From contig JAHRYS010000002.1 of the NCBI GenBank assembly GCA_020621985.1, forward strand, positions 62,001 through 126,000: DNA of 64,000 nucleotides, written 5' to 3'. This stretch comes from Candidatus Ferrigenium altingense. Lineage in GTDB: Bacteria > Pseudomonadota > Gammaproteobacteria > Burkholderiales > Gallionellaceae. The position numbers and the translations under genes were made by a program. This document shows positions 18,374 through 26,448 of this stretch, piece after piece. Every line of letters begins with the position of its first letter. The first letter of the stretch is position 1. The notes under the pieces are model-generated. The model worked only from the letters and a program-made list of their open reading frames with translations. It did no database searches and was not told the origin of the DNA.

Positions 18374-18562
18374 ATGAAGACCTTACAGGAAGAAGCTTTG
18401 CTGTCCCAAAAGCATCCGACCAAATTGGTTGCTCCAATGTATGCGCCGGGCAAGCCGGTTTCATCTAAAGCGGGGCTGCTACTGCAGTTGGAGGTATCGC
18501 TTGGTTTTATGTTCGGTGCGCTATATGCCTCGGGCCGTGCTTGGTTGCGCAGGGCAGCATGA
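18374..18562 (+). pseudogene. Probable 3' fragment of a chain-length determinant (Wzz-like) gene
   Basis: A 62-residue frame. The segment LVAPMYAPGKPVSSKAG followed by a hydrophobic stretch LEVSLGFMFGALYASG and a short basic tail resembles the last part of Wzz/GNVR proteins, where a Pro-rich linker precedes the second membrane helix. No N-terminal domain lies upstream. Start codon use is uncertain. It could instead be a genuine small membrane protein. Confidence 0.5.
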
Positions 18563-18569
18563 ACAAATT

Positions 18570-19571
18570 ATGACCTTACGCATATTAATAACAGGGGCTT
18601 CTGGCTTTGTTGGGCAGGCTGTATGTGTGCAGGCGGTGCGTCGGGGTTTTGCTGTCAGAGGTGCGCTACGCAAACTTGGAGAGCTGTCAGATAGCGTTGG
18701 GTCGGTCGTGGTTGGTGAAATAAATGGCGCAACAGGTTGGGGCTTGGCGCTACGCGGTGTGGATGTCGTGATCCATCTCGCCGCTCGGGTGCATGTGATG
18801 ATGGATGCCTCGGCAGACCCGTTGGCGGAATTTCTCAAGGTTAATCTACATGGCACGGTAAATCTAGCAGAACAGGCGGCGCGCGCTGGGGTTAGGCGGT
18901 TGGTTTATGTGAGCTCGATCAAGGTAAATGGTGAAAGCACCCTCTCCCCCAGCCCCTCCCCCGCTAGAGGGGGAGGGGAGCAGAATATTTTTATCGAAAC
19001 GGATGTGCCCGATCCGCAAGACCCTTATGGTGTTTCGAAATGGGAAGCCGAACTGGCCTTGCAGCGCATCGCACAAGAAACTGGATTGGAAGTGGTGATT
19101 GTGCGTCCCCCGCTGGTCTATGGCCCGGGCGTGAAGGGAAACTTCGCGCAGATGCTCAAGGTACTTGCCAAGGGCATTCCATTGCCGCTGGCCTCGGTGC
19201 ATAATCTGCGCAGTCTGGTTTATGTCGGAAATCTGGTGGATGCATTGATCGTTTGCGCGACGCATCCTGCAGCCGCTGAGCAGACCTACCTAGTCAGCGA
19301 TGGCGAGGATATTTCGACTCCCGACCTGCTGCGCCAGTTGGGTGCAGCGATGGGGCATCCTGCACGTCTGTTTCCCTGCTCTCCGGCTTTATTGAATTTG
19401 GCGGGGCGTTTGACCGGCAAGGCCGAACAGGTCGAGCGCCTGCTGGGTTCGCTCAGGGTGGATAGTGGTAAAATCCGCCGCGAATTGGGCTGGCGTCCGC
19501 CCTATACCCTATGGGAAGGATTGCAAAACACCGGGGCGTCGGTTCGGCGTATTGATGTTAAAGAGGAATAG
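18570..19571 (+). CDS. NAD-dependent epimerase/dehydratase (UDP-sugar SDR)
   Basis: 333 residues from the ATG at 18570; upstream in-frame starts read through the overlapping fragment and give a nonsense leader. Extended SDR with GASGFVGQAV near the N-terminus, HLAARVHVM, YVSSIKVNGE, and the catalytic YGVSK. The family resembles WbpV/GalE-like enzymes that act on UDP-N-acetylated 6-deoxy sugars. Odd feature: about residues 124-138 (TLSPSPSPARGGGE) are encoded by a palindromic repeat inserted in frame between the Ser-Ser-Ile strand and the catalytic Tyr. Confidence 0.85.
   Translation: MTLRILITGASGFVGQAVCVQAVRRGFAVRGALRKLGELSDSVGSVVVGEINGATGWGLALRGVDVVIHLAARVHVMMDASADPLAEFLKVNLHGTVNLAEQAARAGVRRLVYVSSIKVNGESTLSPSPSPARGGGEQNIFIETDVPDPQDPYGVSKWEAELALQRIAQETGLEVVIVRPPLVYGPGVKGNFAQMLKVLAKGIPLPLASVHNLRSLVYVGNLVDALIVCATHPAAAEQTYLVSDGEDISTPDLLRQLGAAMGHPARLFPCSPALLNLAGRLTGKAEQVERLLGSLRVDSGKIRRELGWRPPYTLWEGLQNTGASVRRIDVKEE
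18940..18980 (+). repeat. REP-like palindromic repeat inside a coding sequence
   Basis: A C-rich arm CCCTCTCCCCCAGCCCC and a complementary G-rich arm GAGGGGGAGGGGAG around a short spacer. Similar C/G-rich palindromes occur in gaps of this window at 29268-29374 and 34133-34158. Here the element lies within the SDR gene and keeps the frame. Confidence 0.8.
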
Positions 19572-19573
19572 TG

Positions 19574-19641
19574 ATGAACGAAGAAATGCGTAGCGATGAA
19601 GTGAGTGTGCTGGATATTTTTAATGTGATGCGGCGTTACAA
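19574..19641 (+). pseudogene. 5' fragment of a chain-length determinant (Wzz-like) gene cut by IS30
   Basis: An ATG three bases after the SDR stop opens a frame reading MNEEMRSDEVSVLDIFNVMR and then RYKW, the typical cytoplasmic start of Wzz-family polysaccharide co-polymerases just before the first membrane helix. At 19642 the frame runs into IS30 terminal sequence and is lost. The rest of the gene is not found beyond the mosaic at 21225. Confidence 0.6.
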
Positions 19642-19826
19642 GTGGCGGTTTCAAGCACCAAGTGCAAAAAGGGCAGCGTGATGCTGCCTAAAGTCCTAAA
19701 GTCAAAAGCATCTGGCATAAACATTTCTACCGGACATTTGAACCCAAGTGACTTGCGAGGCCGGGTGTTCAGCTTCCACGCAATTGCATCGAGTTCTTCT
19801 TGTGAGAACACGCTCAAGTCGCTCCC
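19642..19826 (-). pseudogene. IS30 transposase 3' fragment, inverted
   Basis: On the minus strand the sequence encodes GSDLSVFSQEELDAIAWKLN and then TRPRKSLGFKCPVEMFMPDAF-like tail, equal to the end of the intact copy at 16393. An 8-bp tandem duplication (CTAAAGTC, near 19690-19705) shifts the last codons. The homology ends sharply at 19826 against the terminal repeat of the IS21-type element. Confidence 0.9.
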
Positions 19827-20385
19827 TGTTGAATTGCACCCAAATCTGACCCACCTAGCGCAATAAATTGCATCCAAATTTGACCCACGTATAGATACTG
19901 TCCTGCTCATAACTTGAGCAGGAGCAAACAGGAGTGATCAACGTGGCGATATTAAGCAGCATCAGGCGTTGGCATTTGCGCGATCAAATGCCGATACGAG
20001 AGATAACACGCAGGACAGGACTCTCCCGCAACACCATCAGGAAGTACTTGGCCAACAAGGTCGTTGAGCCCAAGTACCCGCACCGCAGGACTCCCAGCAA
20101 GCTCGACGACTATGCTGCCAAACTGACGGCATGGCTGAAGACGGAAGCCGGCAAGGGGCGCAAGCAGAAGCGCAGTATCAAGCAACTTCATCGCGACCTG
20201 GTCCAGCACCATTGCCACATCGTGGAATCTGGCAACGACAGTTACCGCTTCAGAAACAGTTCAACTCAATCCGGAAAGGAGGGCAAAAACAAAAAACTAT
20301 CTACAACCTGAAAGGTTCAGAGATAATTCAAGGGTGGGTCAAAATTCAATGCAAACCATGGGTCAGATTTACACGCAATTCAACA
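19827..20385 (+). mobile_element. Internally deleted IS21-family element (non-autonomous)
   Basis: Bounded by 27-base terminal inverted repeats (19827-19853 and 20359-20385) that match at 23 of 27 positions and begin TGTTGAATTGC. A second internal copy of the GACCCAC-type repeat lies inside each end (about 19864-19888 and 20333-20354), as is usual for IS21 elements. Only the start of istA is retained; the rest of istA and all of istB are missing. Confidence 0.8.
19934..20311 (+). pseudogene. IstA-like transposase, N-terminal fragment
   Basis: From a GTG start the frame encodes an IS21-type helix-turn-helix region (MPIREITRRTGLSRNTIRKY) and part of the following domain up to about 20245, where recognisable homology ends in KQLHRDLVQHHC and SGNDSYRF. 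The final ~20 codons are out of context. The catalytic DDE core is absent. Confidence 0.8.
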
Positions 20386-21225
20386 GTCAGACCACACGCT
20401 TTGCGCAAGGTGAGGCCAGGCACGGCGCTTTGGAAGCAGGTCACGCACTACCTGCAAGAGGGTTACTCGCCGGAGCAGATTGCTGGCACACTGGCAACCG
20501 TGCATCCAGACGCTCCCACCTTGCAAGCTTCTCACGAAACCATCTACACCGCGATCTATGCGATGCCGCGCGGGGAGTTGCGCACCGAAGTGATTGGCTG
20601 GTTGCGATTTGGCCATGCCAAGCGCCGTCCGCGTGCACGTGGTGAAGATCGGCGCGGTCGGATTCCTGATATGGTCAGCATCCATGACCGCCCTCCAGAG
20701 ATTGAGGAGCGACTGATACCGGGGCACTGGGAAGGCGATCTCATCAAGGGGGCGCATAACCGCTCGTCAGTGGGTACGCTGGTAGAACGCACCACGCTGT
20801 TCACCGTGCTGGCCAAGATGGAAGATGCTAGCACGGCATCGGCAGTGAAGAGTTTCAGTCATGTGCTCAATCGCATCGAAGCACAGAAGCGCTTGTCGAT
20901 GACCTACGATCAGGGCCGTGAAATGGCGGGACATCAGCAACTGGCGTCAGAGACCGGCATCAAGGTCTACTTCGCTGACCCGCACAGCCCTTGGCAGCGG
21001 GGGCGCAACGAGAACACCAACGGACTGGTACGGCAGTACCTGCCAAAGGGGAGCGACTTGAGCGTGTTCTCACAAGAAGAACTCGATGCAATTGCGTGGA
21101 AGCTGAACACCCGGCCTCGCAAGTCACTTGGGTTCAAATGTCCGGTAGAAATGTTTATGCCAGATGCTTTTGACTTTAGGCAGCATCACGCTGCCCTTTT
21201 TGCACTCGGTGCTTGAAACCGCCAC
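20386..21225 (+). pseudogene. 5'-truncated IS30 transposase copy
   Basis: From 20386 the sequence is nearly identical to 16633-17463 of the intact IS30: the encoded protein from VRPHALRKVRPG to the end ALFALGA is the same. The first ~80 codons with the DNA-binding domain and the start are missing. An open frame runs into it from the IS21 fragment, but this is a chance junction. Confidence 0.92.
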
Positions 21226-21260
21226 ATTATCTTCTTTAGTCTTTACCGGATCGAACAACC

Positions 21261-21818
21261 ATGGCCATCAAAGCAACCGTATTCAAAGCCGCCCTCCAGA
21301 TCGCCGACATGGATCGCCACTATTACGCCGACCACGCGCTGACGCTGGCGCGGCATCCGTCGGAAACCGACGAGCGCATGATGGTGCGCCTGCTCGCCTT
21401 CGCGCTCTATGCCGACGAATCGCTGGCTTTCGGCAGAGGCATGAGCAATGATGATGAGCCCGATCTGTGGCAGAAAGACCTCACCGGCGCAATCGAACGC
21501 TGGGTAGATGTCGGCCTGCCCGACGAACGCGCCATCCGCAAAGCCTGCGGGCGCGCCGACCAGGTCGTGGTCATCAGCTATGGCCGCGCGGCGAATATCT
21601 GGTGGAATGAGAATCGCAGCAAACTGCAACGCCTGAACAATCTCACCGTGCTCAATCTGTCCAGCGAAACCACGCAGGCGCTCGCCGCACTGGCCAGCCG
21701 CAACATGCAACTTCAATGCACCCTGCAGGAAAACGACATCATGTTGACCAGCGCTGCCGGCATGATCGAGATCGAACCGGTGGTATGGCAGGGCAGCTTC
21801 CGCTCGGCTAACGCATGA
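21261..21818 (+). CDS. yaeQ: YaeQ family protein
   Basis: 185 residues, the usual length. The family has a PD-(D/E)XK nuclease-like fold, but its role is not settled. Visible family wording: MAIKATVFKAALQIADMDRH, SETDERMMVRLLAFALYAD and GRADQVVVISYG. It is the first conserved-chromosome gene after the insertion mosaic, 36 bp from its end. It overlaps ychJ by 4 bp, so the two are co-translated. Confidence 0.93.
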   Translation: MAIKATVFKAALQIADMDRHYYADHALTLARHPSETDERMMVRLLAFALYADESLAFGRGMSNDDEPDLWQKDLTGAIERWVDVGLPDERAIRKACGRADQVVVISYGRAANIWWNENRSKLQRLNNLTVLNLSSETTQALAALASRNMQLQCTLQENDIMLTSAAGMIEIEPVVWQGSFRSANA

Positions 21819-22192
21819 CCGCAAAACCCTGCCCCTGCGGCGCGACGGACTACGCCGCCTGTTGCGGCTGTTACCACGGCGGCGCTCCCGCACCGGATGC
21901 CGCAGCGTTGATGCGCTCGCGCTACAGCGCCTATGTGCTCAAACTGAAAACCTACCTGCTGGGCACCTGGCATCACACCACCCGCCCCGCCGCGCTCGAT
22001 CTCGCGGCAGACAACGCCAAGTGGCTGGGGCTGGGGCTGAAGAAGCACACGCCGGAATCGGCCGATCGCGCCACGGTGGAATTCGTCGCGCGCTACAAGA
22101 TCGGCGGCCGCGCCCACCGCTTGCACGAGATCAGCCGTTTCGTGCGCGAGGAAGGTCAATGGCTCTACGTGGATGGGGAATTTCCGGGCTGA
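21815..22192 (+). CDS. ychJ: YchJ family SEC-C motif protein
   Basis: 125 residues. An N-terminal SEC-C-like zinc motif CPCGATDYAACCGCYH is followed by the NTF2-like body with ALMRSRYSAYVL, WLGLGLK and VEFVARYK. The biochemical role is unknown. Overlaps yaeQ by 4 bp. Confidence 0.92.
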   Translation: MTAKPCPCGATDYAACCGCYHGGAPAPDAAALMRSRYSAYVLKLKTYLLGTWHHTTRPAALDLAADNAKWLGLGLKKHTPESADRATVEFVARYKIGGRAHRLHEISRFVREEGQWLYVDGEFPG

Positions 22193-22229
22193 TCCAATGC
22201 TGCTTGCTTAACCGTTCTGTTACAGATTC

Positions 22230-22307
22230 GTAGCCCGGATGCAGCGCTAGCGGAATCCAGGGGCATCGGCTCCATCCCCGGATTACACTGCGCTGCATCC
22301 GGGCTAC
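22230..22307 (+). repeat. Long palindromic intergenic repeat (GTAGCCCGGATG type)
   Basis: Two perfect 17-base arms, GTAGCCCGGATGCAGCG at 22230-22246 and its complement at 22291-22307, around a 44-base spacer. This is a common dispersed palindrome type of proteobacterial genomes. It lies 37 bp after ychJ and could form a stable hairpin in the transcript. Confidence 0.85.
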
Positions 22308-22458
22308 TTGTTTGGTTCCAGCTCGTCCAGGTGCGGTATGCGTTAGCCCAGATATTTGTCCAGCCGCTTACCCAGAATAAATTTTTCCTGTCTTGAATTA
22401 AAAATAAGGTTCAGCGTCAAACATCCGAAAATCACAGCGCTTCTGCTACAGTCACGCC

Positions 22459-23175
22459 ATGAGCAAACTAACCCTGGATCGTATCCTGCAATCGCAGGGC
22501 TTTGGCACCCGCAAGTGGTGCGCCGAACTGATCGCCGACGGCGAAGTAGCCTTCAATGGCAAAGTCGTCCGCGACAGCCGCGCCGCAATCGAGGCCGATG
22601 GCCTGGAATTCGCCGTCTACGGCGAAGTGTGGACTTACCGCGAGCATGTCTATATCGCGTTGAACAAGCCGGCCAATTTCGAATGCTCGCGCAAGGCCAG
22701 CCACCATCCCGGCGTGCTGACCCTCCTGCCGGAACAATTCACCCGCCGCGACGTGCAGCCGGTCGGCCGCCTCGATCACGACACCACCGGCCTGCTGCTG
22801 ATGTCGGATGACGGGCCGTTCATCCACAAACAATCCTCGCCGAAACATCACGTGCCCAAGGTCTATGTCGCCACCACGCAGGAACCGGTCACGCCGGAGC
22901 TGGTCGCGAAGTTGCTGGCCGGGGTGAAGCTGCACGACGAGCCGGGATCGCTGGCCGCAGTGACCTGCCGCAGGGTCGATACGCATCGACTCGAGATCGT
23001 GCTGGAGCAGGGCAAATACCATCAGGTCAAACGCATGCTGGCGGCGGCCGACAACCACTGCGTCGCGCTGCGCCGTTCGCAGATCGGCATGCTGAAGCTT
23101 GACGAGCTGGGGCTGGCCGAGGGCGAATGGTGTTATCTGGATGCGGCGCAACTGGCGCTGTTGAAGCCGGACTGA
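22459..23175 (+). CDS. rsuA: 16S rRNA pseudouridine synthase (RsuA family)
   Basis: 238 residues. An N-terminal S4-type RNA-binding part (LDRILQSQGFGTRKWCAELI) precedes the catalytic domain with IALNKPANFECS and GRLDHDTTGLLLMS, whose Asp attacks uridine. KYHQVKRMLAAADN is the usual C-terminal motif. RsuA modifies U516 of 16S rRNA; RluE/RluF-type enzymes are close relatives, so exact target is inferred from length and motif. Confidence 0.88.
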   Translation: MSKLTLDRILQSQGFGTRKWCAELIADGEVAFNGKVVRDSRAAIEADGLEFAVYGEVWTYREHVYIALNKPANFECSRKASHHPGVLTLLPEQFTRRDVQPVGRLDHDTTGLLLMSDDGPFIHKQSSPKHHVPKVYVATTQEPVTPELVAKLLAGVKLHDEPGSLAAVTCRRVDTHRLEIVLEQGKYHQVKRMLAAADNHCVALRRSQIGMLKLDELGLAEGEWCYLDAAQLALLKPD

Positions 23176-23234
23176 TCTTAAAAACCGTCGTTGGCAGGTA
23201 ATATCGTTTTACTTCGACGCGTTGCGCCGTTCTT

Positions 23235-23292
23235 GTAGGTGCGAATTTATTCGCACGTAACCTGTTGCTCGGGCGAATGAATTCGCCCCTAC
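23235..23292 (+). repeat. REP-like palindromic pair (GTAGGTGCGAATTTATTCGCAC type)
   Basis: Two adjacent small palindromes, TGCGAATTTATTCGCA and GGGCGAATGAATTCGCCC, bounded by GTAGG and CCTAC. Together they form an imperfect larger hairpin in the 361-bp gap between rsuA and the GTPase gene. No coding potential seen here. Confidence 0.75.
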
Positions 23293-23335
23293 CCCTTACC
23301 CCCTGCCACTGCGGTTTTTAACGTAAAACAGCGTC

Positions 23336-23398
23336 TGTAGGAGCGCAATTTATTGCGCGATATCTGTAGTTAATCGCGCAATAAATTGCGCTCCTACA
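23336..23398 (+). repeat. REP-like element with perfect 26-base inverted arms
   Basis: Arms 23336-23361 and 23373-23398 are exact complements, each itself containing the palindrome GCGCAATTTATTGCGC, with an 11-base loop. The outer end TGTAGGAGCG is shared with the repeat at 47036-47090. The remaining sequence of the gap holds nothing else recognisable. Confidence 0.88.
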
Positions 23399-23536
23399 AC
23401 AGGTTTCATTATCAGGGGTGGCTTCTGCCGTGCCCGTGAGGTTGATCGCCCGCCCCTGCAAATCACCACTGTTTTTATCAGGTGCGGGTGAGCCACCCGG
23501 AGTAAAATCCGCCTTTATTCAAAAAGCACCTGTCAA

Positions 23537-24439
23537 ATGTCTATCCAGTGGTTTCCCGGTCACATGACCTCGGCGCGCAAAAAAGCGTCCGAGACCATGG
23601 AATTTATCGACGTCGTCATCGAAGTGCTGGATGCGCGCGCGCCGGAAGCGAGCTGCAACCCGATGATCCGGGAGTTGCGCGAGCACCGCCAGCGCCCCTG
23701 CCTGAAGATCCTCAACAAGGCCGACCTCGCCGACCCCGCCGTCACGCAGGCCTGGCTGAATTTCTACAACCAACAGGCAGGCGTCAAGGCCGTGGCGCTG
23801 AGCTGCAAGAGCCCCAGCGACGCCGCCAAGGTACCCAAGCTGTGCCAGCCGCTCGCGCCGCATCGCGACAACAACCACAAGCCGCTGCGCATGATGATCA
23901 TGGGCATCCCCAACGTCGGCAAATCCACGCTGATGAATATGCTGCTCAAGCGCCGCGTCGCCAATGTCGGCGACGAACCCGCCGTGACCAAATCCCAGCA
24001 GTGCCACCAACTCAACGAGCGCATGACGCTCACCGACTCGCCCGGCCTGATGTGGCCGAAGATCGAGCACCCTGAAGACGGCCTGATGCTCGCCGCGATC
24101 CACGCGATCGGCCGCAACGCCGTCATCGAGGAAGAGATCGCCGCACATCTCGCCAATATTCTGCTGGAGCGCTATCCCGCGCAACTCGCCGAACGCTTCG
24201 GTCTGGATGTGGCGGGGATGGATGGCATCGGCGTGGTCGAAGCCGTCGCCAAAAAGCGCGGCTGTCTGCTGAAAGGCAAGGGCGGGGAACCGGATCTGGA
24301 AAAAGCGGCGATGATCCTGCTGACGGAATACCGCGCCGGCAAGCTGGGCCGCATCAGCCTCGAGACTCCCGAGACGCGCGAGGCGATGCTCAAACAAGCA
24401 CCGGGTATTCCTGTTGACACTTCCCCGTTGAACCAATGA
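23537..24439 (+). CDS. ylqF: Ribosome biogenesis GTPase YlqF/RbgA
   Basis: 300 residues. Circularly permuted GTPase: G4 (LNKADL, about 58) comes before G1 (GIPNVGKST, about 123) and G3 (DSPG). The N-terminal WFPGHMTSARK is typical. In Bacillus, RbgA assists late assembly of the 50S subunit; proteobacterial relatives are assumed to act likewise. The stop overlaps the next ATG (ATGA), so it is coupled to the RIO-type kinase. Confidence 0.92.
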   Translation: MSIQWFPGHMTSARKKASETMEFIDVVIEVLDARAPEASCNPMIRELREHRQRPCLKILNKADLADPAVTQAWLNFYNQQAGVKAVALSCKSPSDAAKVPKLCQPLAPHRDNNHKPLRMMIMGIPNVGKSTLMNMLLKRRVANVGDEPAVTKSQQCHQLNERMTLTDSPGLMWPKIEHPEDGLMLAAIHAIGRNAVIEEEIAAHLANILLERYPAQLAERFGLDVAGMDGIGVVEAVAKKRGCLLKGKGGEPDLEKAAMILLTEYRAGKLGRISLETPETREAMLKQAPGIPVDTSPLNQ

Positions 24440-25296
24440 AAACCCCAAAAAGAATCGAACCGCTCGTCGAAGACGGCGTTGTGGACAAGGTCATGCGCCA
24501 GCTGATGAGCGGAAAAGAGGCGACGGTCTATGTCGTCCAGTGCGGCGACGAGGTTCGTTGCGCGAAGGTTTACAAGGAAGCCAACCAGCGCGGCTTCCAT
24601 CAGGCGGTTCACTACACCGAAGGCCGCAAGGTGAAGAACAGCCGCCAGGCCCGCGCGATGGAAAAAGGCTCGCGCTACGGGCGCCAGGAGCAGGAATCGG
24701 CCTGGCAACGCGCCGAGGTGGACGCGTTGTACAAGCTCGCCGCCGCGGGCGTGCGCGTGCCGCACCCCTATGGCTTTTACGAGGGCGTGCTGCTGATGGA
24801 GCTGGTGTCGGACGAACAGGGCGCGCCCGCTCCCCGGCTCAACGACCTAGAGCTCACGGAACAACAGGCCAGGGAATTTCACGCGATGCTGATCCGGCAA
24901 GTCGTGCTGATGCTGTGCGCCGGCATCGTCCACGGCGATCTGTCCGAGTTCAACATCCTCGTCGACAGCCGGGGGCCGGTCATCATCGATTTGCCGCAGG
25001 CGGTGGATGCCGCCGCAAACAACAATGCCAGCCGCATGCTGGAGCGCGACGTCGAAAACCTGGCCAACTACTTCGGCCAGTTTGCCCCCGAGCTGCAAGC
25101 CACCCAGTACGGCAAGGAAATATGGGCGCTCTACCAGCGCGGCGAACTGTTTCCCGACACGCTGTTGACCGGCCGCTTCCAGCAAAGCGAAAAACAAGCC
25201 GACCTGCGCTCCGTGATGCGTGAAATCGATTCCGCGCGCGACGATCACGCCGCCAAGCTGCGCTACCAGCAGCTCAAGAGAGAAGAGGGCCGGTAG
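24436..25296 (+). CDS. RIO1-type serine protein kinase
   Basis: 286 residues with the RIO kinase layout: GKEATVYVV as the nucleotide-binding loop, CAKVYKE with the ATP-anchoring Lys, HGDLSEFNIL as the catalytic loop, and VIIDLPQAVD as the metal-binding site. Eukaryotic and archaeal RIO kinases act in small-subunit ribosome maturation. Coupling here to a ribosome-assembly GTPase (4-bp overlap) suggests a similar role, which is inference. The next gene begins immediately after the stop. Confidence 0.9.
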   Translation: MKTPKRIEPLVEDGVVDKVMRQLMSGKEATVYVVQCGDEVRCAKVYKEANQRGFHQAVHYTEGRKVKNSRQARAMEKGSRYGRQEQESAWQRAEVDALYKLAAAGVRVPHPYGFYEGVLLMELVSDEQGAPAPRLNDLELTEQQAREFHAMLIRQVVLMLCAGIVHGDLSEFNILVDSRGPVIIDLPQAVDAAANNNASRMLERDVENLANYFGQFAPELQATQYGKEIWALYQRGELFPDTLLTGRFQQSEKQADLRSVMREIDSARDDHAAKLRYQQLKREEGR

Positions 25297-26448
25297 ATGA
25301 GCGATTACCCCATCATCAACTGGAACGAGGCGGGCGAAGAAAAATCCGCGCGCTGGCGCTCGGAAAGCGGCACGCCGCCGCCCAGGCGCGTGGTCATCGC
25401 CGACGACCGCATGACCGCCGATGACGCCTACCATCTGGCCTGCGAGGGCACCGCGCTGCTGTGGCGCGGCGATTTTCAGAACGCGCGCCAATTGCTGCAG
25501 GCCATGACAAGGCGCGCAAATGAAATACCGCGTCGACATAAGAACCGAAAAATCCCGGCCACACCCGCCGAAGCCTTTAACCTGCATCGCCTCGCCCAAT
25601 CGCAGCGCGCCCGCACCCTAGGCATGCTGCTGATTCCGTTCGAGGCGGACCACAGCATCCCGCTGCGCCGCGCACCCGATGCGCGCGCGGCCTGCACGGA
25701 AGCCTATGGCCCCGCAACCGAACCCTACGTCGCATCGCTGCGCGGATTGCAGGGAATCATCGGCGCCTACGAGTGGCGCAAGAATGGCGTGGAGATTCCG
25801 GCGCTGGGCGCGCGCATTCATCCGCATTACGGCGTATTCGCGCCGATACGCGGCGAGTACATCGGGCTGGTGAACGAGGCCCCGTTGCCCGAACTGACGA
25901 ACACCCAGTCGGTGGCGTTCGATATCGGCACCGGCACCGGCGTGCTCGCCGCCGTGCTGGCGCGCCGAGGCATCAAACGCATCGTCGCCACCGATCAGGA
26001 CCAGCGCGCGCTGGCCTGCGCGCGCGAAAATCTGGCGCGTCTGGGCCTTGCCGCGCAGGTTGACGTGGTGCAAACCGACCTCTTTCCCGAAGGGCGCGCC
26101 CCGCTGGTCGTGTGCAACCCGCCGTGGGTTCCGGCACGGCCAAGCTCGCCGCTTGAGCACGCAATATTCGACCCGGAGAGCCGTATGCTGCGCGGATTCC
26201 TCAACGGGCTGGCCGCGCATCTGGAACCGGGCGGCGAGGGCTGGCTGATCCTCTCCGACCTTGCCGAGCATCTGGGTCTGCGCACCCGCGCAGAATTGCT
26301 GGCCTTAATCGATGCGGCGGGCCTGAAAGTGCTGGGTAAAATAGACGTGAAGCCGCATCACCCCCGCGTCTCCGACACCAGCGACCCGTTGCACGCGGCC
26401 CGTGCTGCGGAGCTCACCTCGCTGTGGCGGCTGGCCGCAGCGGCATGA
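25297..26448 (+). CDS. Class I SAM methyltransferase with NPPW motif
   Basis: 383 residues. The N-terminal ~170 residues are a separate unassigned domain; the catalytic part has [12 protein letters not shown] and [12 protein letters not shown], the latter matching the (D/N)PPY motif of enzymes that methylate amide or exocyclic nitrogens in protein, RNA or DNA. It is in the same run as the RbgA-type GTPase and RIO kinase, so a ribosome target is plausible but unproven. Overlaps the mntP start by 4 bp. Confidence 0.82.
   Translation: MSDYPIINWNEAGEEKSARWRSESGTPPPRRVVIADDRMTADDAYHLACEGTALLWRGDFQNARQLLQAMTRRANEIPRRHKNRKIPATPAEAFNLHRLAQSQRARTLGMLLIPFEADHSIPLRRAPDARAACTEAYGPATEPYVASLRGLQGIIGAYEWRKNGVEIPALGARIHPHYGVFAPIRGEYIGLVNEAPLPELTNTQSVAFDIGTGTGVLAAVLARRGIKRIVATDQDQRALACARENLARLGLAAQVDVVQTDLFPEGRAPLVVCNPPWVPARPSSPLEHAIFDPESRMLRGFLNGLAAHLEPGGEGWLILSDLAEHLGLRTRAELLALIDAAGLKVLGKIDVKPHHPRVSDTSDPLHAARAAELTSLWRLAAAA

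Larger units (their letters stand above)
19642..21225. mobile_element. Mosaic: inverted IS30 fragment / deleted IS21-type element / truncated IS30
   Basis: Both outer edges carry the same 18-base IS30 end in opposite orientation (19642-19659 and 21208-21225). Inside lie a short IS30 3' piece on the minus strand, a 559-bp IS21-type deletion derivative with its own terminal repeats, and a 5'-truncated IS30 on the plus strand. The mosaic interrupts the wzz-like gene and marks the border between the polysaccharide locus and the conserved chromosome that begins with yaeQ. Confidence 0.85.

Noticed and set aside
20131..21216. A 361-codon frame as a functional IS30 transposase
   Set aside because: Its first ~85 codons are IS21-derived sequence in an unrelated frame; the real IS30 N-terminus and start are missing.
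22230..23398. Hairpins considered as tRNA or CRISPR repeats
   Set aside because: No cloverleaf or CCA-type end, and no regularly spaced direct repeats with unique spacers; they are simple inverted repeats.
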